Below are positions 42,201 through 48,200 of a DNA stretch of 64,000 nt, piece by piece (position 1 is the stretch's first letter; each line of letters starts with the position of its first letter). A program made the position numbers and the translations under genes. The notes below the pieces were generated by a model, which saw only the letters and a list, made by a program, of their open reading frames with translations, ran no database searches and had not been told where the DNA came from. The DNA comes from Marthasterias glacialis (Eukaryota > Echinodermata > Asteroidea > Forcipulatida > Asteriidae), in the NCBI GenBank assembly GCA_911728455.2, contig OU452225.1, positions 684,501 to 748,500 on the forward strand. The letters run 5' to 3'.

Positions 42201-45200
42201 ACGATGAGCTTTGAAAATTTCAGCCATGATTTATTGAGGGGAAAAGTAGTGATTAATAATTAATCGGGTGATTGATTGATTGATTGCATCCAATCACCAT
42301 CGTAACAATTGATGACATACAAGTTGTGTGACTGTGCACAAGTGTGATCAAAATAAGTTTATTTTTTAGACATAAGCAATGACCTTGTCATCACCCTTTT
42401 TTTTCCTCTATTGATAATAACAGATTCCAACATATCAAGTCACTTGACATCATTCAGAACATCAGAGTTTTGATACCTGTCGTCAATGATTTACCGCAAT
42501 GATTAAAATGATTTACCGCATAATTGCACTAAGGAGCTGTTCTTAATGGAAGTTTTTTTTTTTTGAAAAGTGAATTTACGTAATCATAAAATAGGCATTA
42601 ATATGTACATGTAGGTTCTGACATAGGACGTGTTCAAATTAGCGGCTATGGCTACAGCAGGATCACAGTGTCATGCGCTGAAGTATAGGATGTCCTTAGC
42701 AACACCCTTAGCTACAGCCGTAGCCATAGCCACATTCTCCCATGTCGGATACGGCCATACAACCAACCTGTGAAATTTGCATCAACGTTTTAGGGGATCC
42801 CATTTTACTGAAAACAATTTTTAACAAAATTAAAAAGAAAAATGGAAAAGATTAATGTTTTGTGAGGAATTGCTCTGTTTATACATGTATAAATGATTGC
42901 TTATTTCAACTTTGGAGCAAGGTGATATAAAGTGGTCTTGATTTGCTATTTTCTCTTTTCAACATTCTGGTATGAAGTTAAAATCCGTGAGCTCACGTCG
43001 CTTGTTCCCAAAAGTAGAGGGTTGGACTAAATTTTGTTTTCAATCATAGCCAATTGCAGCTAATCTACTCCTTTTTTATAAAGGTGAGTCTGGAGCAGCA
43101 AGCTAGCAACCTTCTAGCCAAGAAGATTAAATTTGCTGATCAAGTTGAGTTTGAAATAGATGAAGATGAAATAGACAAGGAGGATCGGATGAACAGGTAA
43201 GTTTAACTTACTGTGTTTATTTGTGAGATGTTTCTATTTTACGGGAGGCACAAGTTACCTGATGTGATTTAATCATTGGGGATAAATAACAATTTAATTC
43301 TTTGTTATTTATTCATTTATTTTTTATTGTAGTAAGATTTGAAACTTCGCAGGTTGAGAAAACAATCTAGAGACAAAGGTTTGCGTTAACACCATACAGC
43401 AATGTCTCGAATAAGTTTTGATGTTTAAACTCTCTTTTCACCAAATAAATATTTAATTAAAATTAATTGTAACATTAAATTTAGTTCATCTAATTTTTTC
43501 CTTAACTTCCACAGTTAACACCAAAGCTAACGTAGATGCGAGTAACTTTATTTTAATACTTGTAATTTTCTTCTTGTTTTGGTTCTTGAAAGCATTCAGA
43601 TGGTTGTTTTCCATTTGTCCACGCAGTGTTTTGCGTTAAAGGTGTAGTTTGCGAGATCTCTTGAGCTGCATGGGTGGGGAACTAGTGAGCATTTGAGGCA
43701 GTGATCCCTAGTGTGGTCTGCTTCTCTGCACTCACAGATGATAGAGCCAGTTGTGTAACCCCATCTGGCTGATGTAACTCTGGATCTACCAAGTTTTTGT
43801 CCTCAGGCAGTTAAGAGTTTTCCACTCGATCCATTTTGTCTCTGCACCAGGAGGGAGGTTGTCAGCAGGGGGGGGATTTTCATGGCGGTTGGAGGAGGGT
43901 TGTTTTTTGTTCTTTCTATCCAACAGTTGTTTCTTGTTTCTACCCAGGATGTCATTCATAATCATCTTCAAGTGTAATTCTCGCTGGTTTTTTTTTTAAC
44001 CCAATAGGACCTACTCAAAAGCCAAAGCTTCCTCCAAACCTCAGAAGCCTTCCCTGTCTCGTCTGTCGAAGCACTCGGTCAAAGTACCTCTGTCTGAGCT
44101 CACGTCCAGTGAACCCTGCCCTACGGGGACCAGCAGTCTACATGAGATCATTCAGGATAAGTTCACGGAGGTTATGGGTTACCATTTCAAACCGGTCCCC
44201 TCCAACCCGGATATCTGGTACTACAGTCAGCAGGAGGTTGATGACATTGAAGTAAGTGACACTTGGATTTCAAAATGGAAGAGGAATTCTTACAACCGAA
44301 GTCAAAAGCTTATCTTGGGTGCTTATACCATTTGTAAATTTTAAATCTCAAAAAGGGCACATAGCAGCTATGCTAACTGAGTATCTGTAAGTTTGGTTGT
44401 TGTTTTTTTTTTTTTTTTTTGGTGGGGGTCGGGGAGGGTTCCACTTGTCTTTTGACATCCAGAGATGTTTTTTGACCCATCAGTTTCTAAAAAATAGTTT
44501 CATAGGATCACAATAGGCCTTTTTTTTTTACTGCAAGAGGGCGCCCTTTGGGGGTAGATTGGGGGTCAAACCATAGAAATAGTGTGCACTTCTAATGAAG
44601 CAATTAATATACAACTTTGGAGGGTTTTTATTGATAGTTTAGCAATGCAATGCTAAGTGTCAGATATTTGCTTGGAAAATTTGTATTTTTAATGTTTTGA
44701 AATATTAAAAATAAAGGTCCCGTGTGTTGTGTAACTCAAATAAAAGAATCCATAACATGATGTATTGTTAAGAGAAGTTTATTATCTAAGGTGGTTGCTG
44801 GATAATAAATTCTTATGTCAAGAAATTTCACATTAAATTTCCTGTCTAATTCCACAACTATTTCTGTTCAGCATCTGGACAAGGGATGTGGTGAATATTG
44901 ACCATGCCAGAGACACTGGGGCGAGCCGCTTCTCTTAAAAATATATCACCAATTGTTCTGGGTTCTTTCATATGTTAAGCAATTACACAATACCAGAGAC
45001 TGAACAAATAATGGTGTTTTGCTTCTAGTGTAATCAAAATCAAAATTGTTATTGAATAAACTTTCTGTTGTTCTTTTTTCCTGATGGACGATCTTTCTTT
45101 AGATGGATGTAATCTTTAAGGAAGAAGAAGAAGATGATAAATTAGACGTTGATGTGACAACAGCTCCAGAGATTGAGACAGAGAAGTTACGGTTGAGAGT

Positions 45201-48200
45201 TATGTCAGAGGAAATCCCATCAGAGCAAATGAGCAGTAAGGCAATATGATTGGTCAATTCAACCCACCCATTAAGCCAAAACCCCCAACACGTTAACCTG
45301 TTCACCCTGGTTTTTCAAAAAAATTCCGGTTCCGCCGGCGGTAATAATTTGAAATAATTTTTGTTTGTGGAGTATTGTTGATACCCTGATTGAACGAAGT
45401 AAAGACAACAAACATTGTGGTATTTGCCATGACGTTCGTCACATCATAAATATTCAACATAACTTACTAACAAATTCTATACATTCCAACTTAGGGAGTG
45501 CCAGCTCTGCTGGATGACGTAACGGACAAATTTAAATAAAAAATATCGCCCTCTTGTGACACCATGGGGATATACAGTTCTCTGTACAGCGCCCTCTGTG
45601 TTCAGCGTAACTCTGCCATCCCCGAGGCTGTAAGCTATGGCTGATGGCATGCTGAAATCTTACTTACCTCTGTGCTTAGAGCAATGGAAACAATCTTGGC
45701 AGTTGCTTGATTTATTGTAATCCTGGTTTGTCAGACAAAAAAAAATATTGATCTGGAATTGGGAATTAAACAATAGAGAGTGATTTTGAGCATGAATTAC
45801 AGTACCTTTTGTCTATGTCTGTACCGGGCCATTGAAGTGTGTCATTGAAGTGCAGAGACATTGAGCTTTCCGAGCGAGTCAACACCATCGTCATCCGCTG
45901 TTGTTGTTCCAAGCTCCGCACACACAGACACTTTTTATACGTGTTCATACGATGTCCTTGAACACAGCCTCTGACATTAAACACCTCACGTGCTCAAACA
46001 TTTCAGATTTTGCTTGCTATTTGCAGAGATTTTGGTGGTGTCATTGCTAAAACATATCACCAAATAAAACCTTCACAATATGCATGTCTGCACCAGTTTT
46101 GTGTCTCTCTCAAACTATCCTTTGTTTATATCCATGCTAACAAGCTAATTTTTGAACATTGACTGGAAAAAATATTCCTGGTGTATATTTGGTTGATTTT
46201 TGTGTTAATTTTTATCTTTTATTTATGTGTTTCTGTTCAAAGTAAACAGCTTTACCACTGGAGAGGAAGAAGTCCCCATTCCGGAGAATAAAATCAATTC
46301 CATTGTTGATGTCTACCAGTCATCGTTACGTAGAGGCCAGAGGAACTCTGAGAGGGGAAGCGATTATGAACAGAGCACCTCCACTGAATCAATCATGGGT
46401 AGCTACGAGGAAGAGATGACACCCCTGTTTGTTCACTTGGTATGCTCCGTCAAGCTTAAGAATAATGTTGGCAACATGACCCGGAGGACTCTACCAACAT
46501 GTTTAGGTGGGTGGATTTCTTTGAAACTGATTGTTTAATTTTACAGGATTTGTCAGAGTAGAATAAAAAGTTTGGTTTCCCAGAGAAGATTTCCCAAATT
46601 GTATTCCAACCAAAATGTCCATTGTTCATATTTTGTTAGAACTAGAGTGTGTGGTGCAACTTAGAAATTAGAAACAATGAATTTTAGTTTGATTAATTTT
46701 TTGTAACACATCAAACATTCAAGGTCAGTTTTTTTTTTAGCAAAGATGGTCTAATTTGTTTTCATAAAAATGAGGAAACAACAAAGTTGGCTTTGGTTGC
46801 AAATAAAGTGCAGATCATTCCATCGTTGGTTGCAAATAAAGTGCAGATCATTCCATCGTGTGCCCAGCAAAAGGGTGTAAGGCCTTACGCCCTTTTGCCG
46901 TGAACATAAAGTAGTTCGACCCAGTAACAAAAGGACGTATGCAACAAAATGGCTCCTGACATGAAAAATATGTCTTTTTTGTTAGGTTATTTTGCTAGAA
47001 TTAGCCTGAAGACATGTTTCCCCATTCCCCATGCAGAATTTAACCTTTCTAGAATGACTTTTGCATGGCATTATGTTTACCAAACTTTCCCACTCATAAT
47101 TCTTGAAACACAAATTCTAACATAAATTGCTTACGTCCTTTTGCCAGGAACTTTCCCTTACGTTCTTTTGCCGGGCACACGACGATACATGTATGCGAAG
47201 CGTTAAAAATAATCCAGTTCAAAGAGAAACCATACTGCTCGTTGTTATAATATTTTTGAATGCTTGAAAAGTGGCTTTATAGACCTTTATCATGGTGCAG
47301 CCATCTTGATTTTCTTCCATTCACACCAATGTAACCAAACTGAGGCTGGAAGGGCAAATATTCTGGTTCCTTTTTGTGCAATGAATATTAGCATCTATTA
47401 CTGTTATTGGATACAGGGAACATGACCAAGATGGTGGCAGCAGGATAAAAGTCTATTCCATTTGGTTATCAATGTGTTTGAAACTCTTCATTCTTCAGGA
47501 CACCTCATTGACTGTCTGGAGAGTCCCCCAGATGAGGAAATTGACCCTGCTGACCTCTCTGTGACCCTTGACCTGATCTGCTTGACGCTGCCATCTGAGC
47601 TAGACAACGATGAGGAGGAGGTAGATGGAGACTATGCAGCTAGGAGGAGGGAGGTGTCCATGACGGAGTCATCTCCTCCCCAGTCTCCAGATCAGCATGA
47701 TGACAGTCCGTTTCCATCACCGAGTAGAGGAGAGATCTCTGGGCTGGATGAGGTGGATAATAGCTGGTAAAGTGCCCAATTATTCTCCCACTCTTAGTAA
47801 TGTTTGCCAGTGAGTTGATCAACAATTTGAAACTATTTCATTGCGTGGGTCGTGTATGGCAGTTCAACTGTGCACAGAACTAATTGTTTACATGTGTGAG
47901 GTGTATTGTGTACATGTAATGCACTTATCATATAATAGCATGTTGCAGGCTGGCATAGTTTATCTAGCATTCAAAACCACAGTGGGTGATATTGAATAGT
48001 CAGATAGTAGGAGGGTTGACTGTGTATTATGTAGATGCTTTCACCGCATGATATCATATTGCAGGCAGGTATGGTTTATCTATCATTCATAAAAACCCAA
48101 GAAAGTTTAGGCATTCTTATAATACCAAAGACAGTTTAGGCATTCTTATTGGCTGAATGGTGGTTACATGACCATGTTTACCTGGTATTAAATGGCTGAA

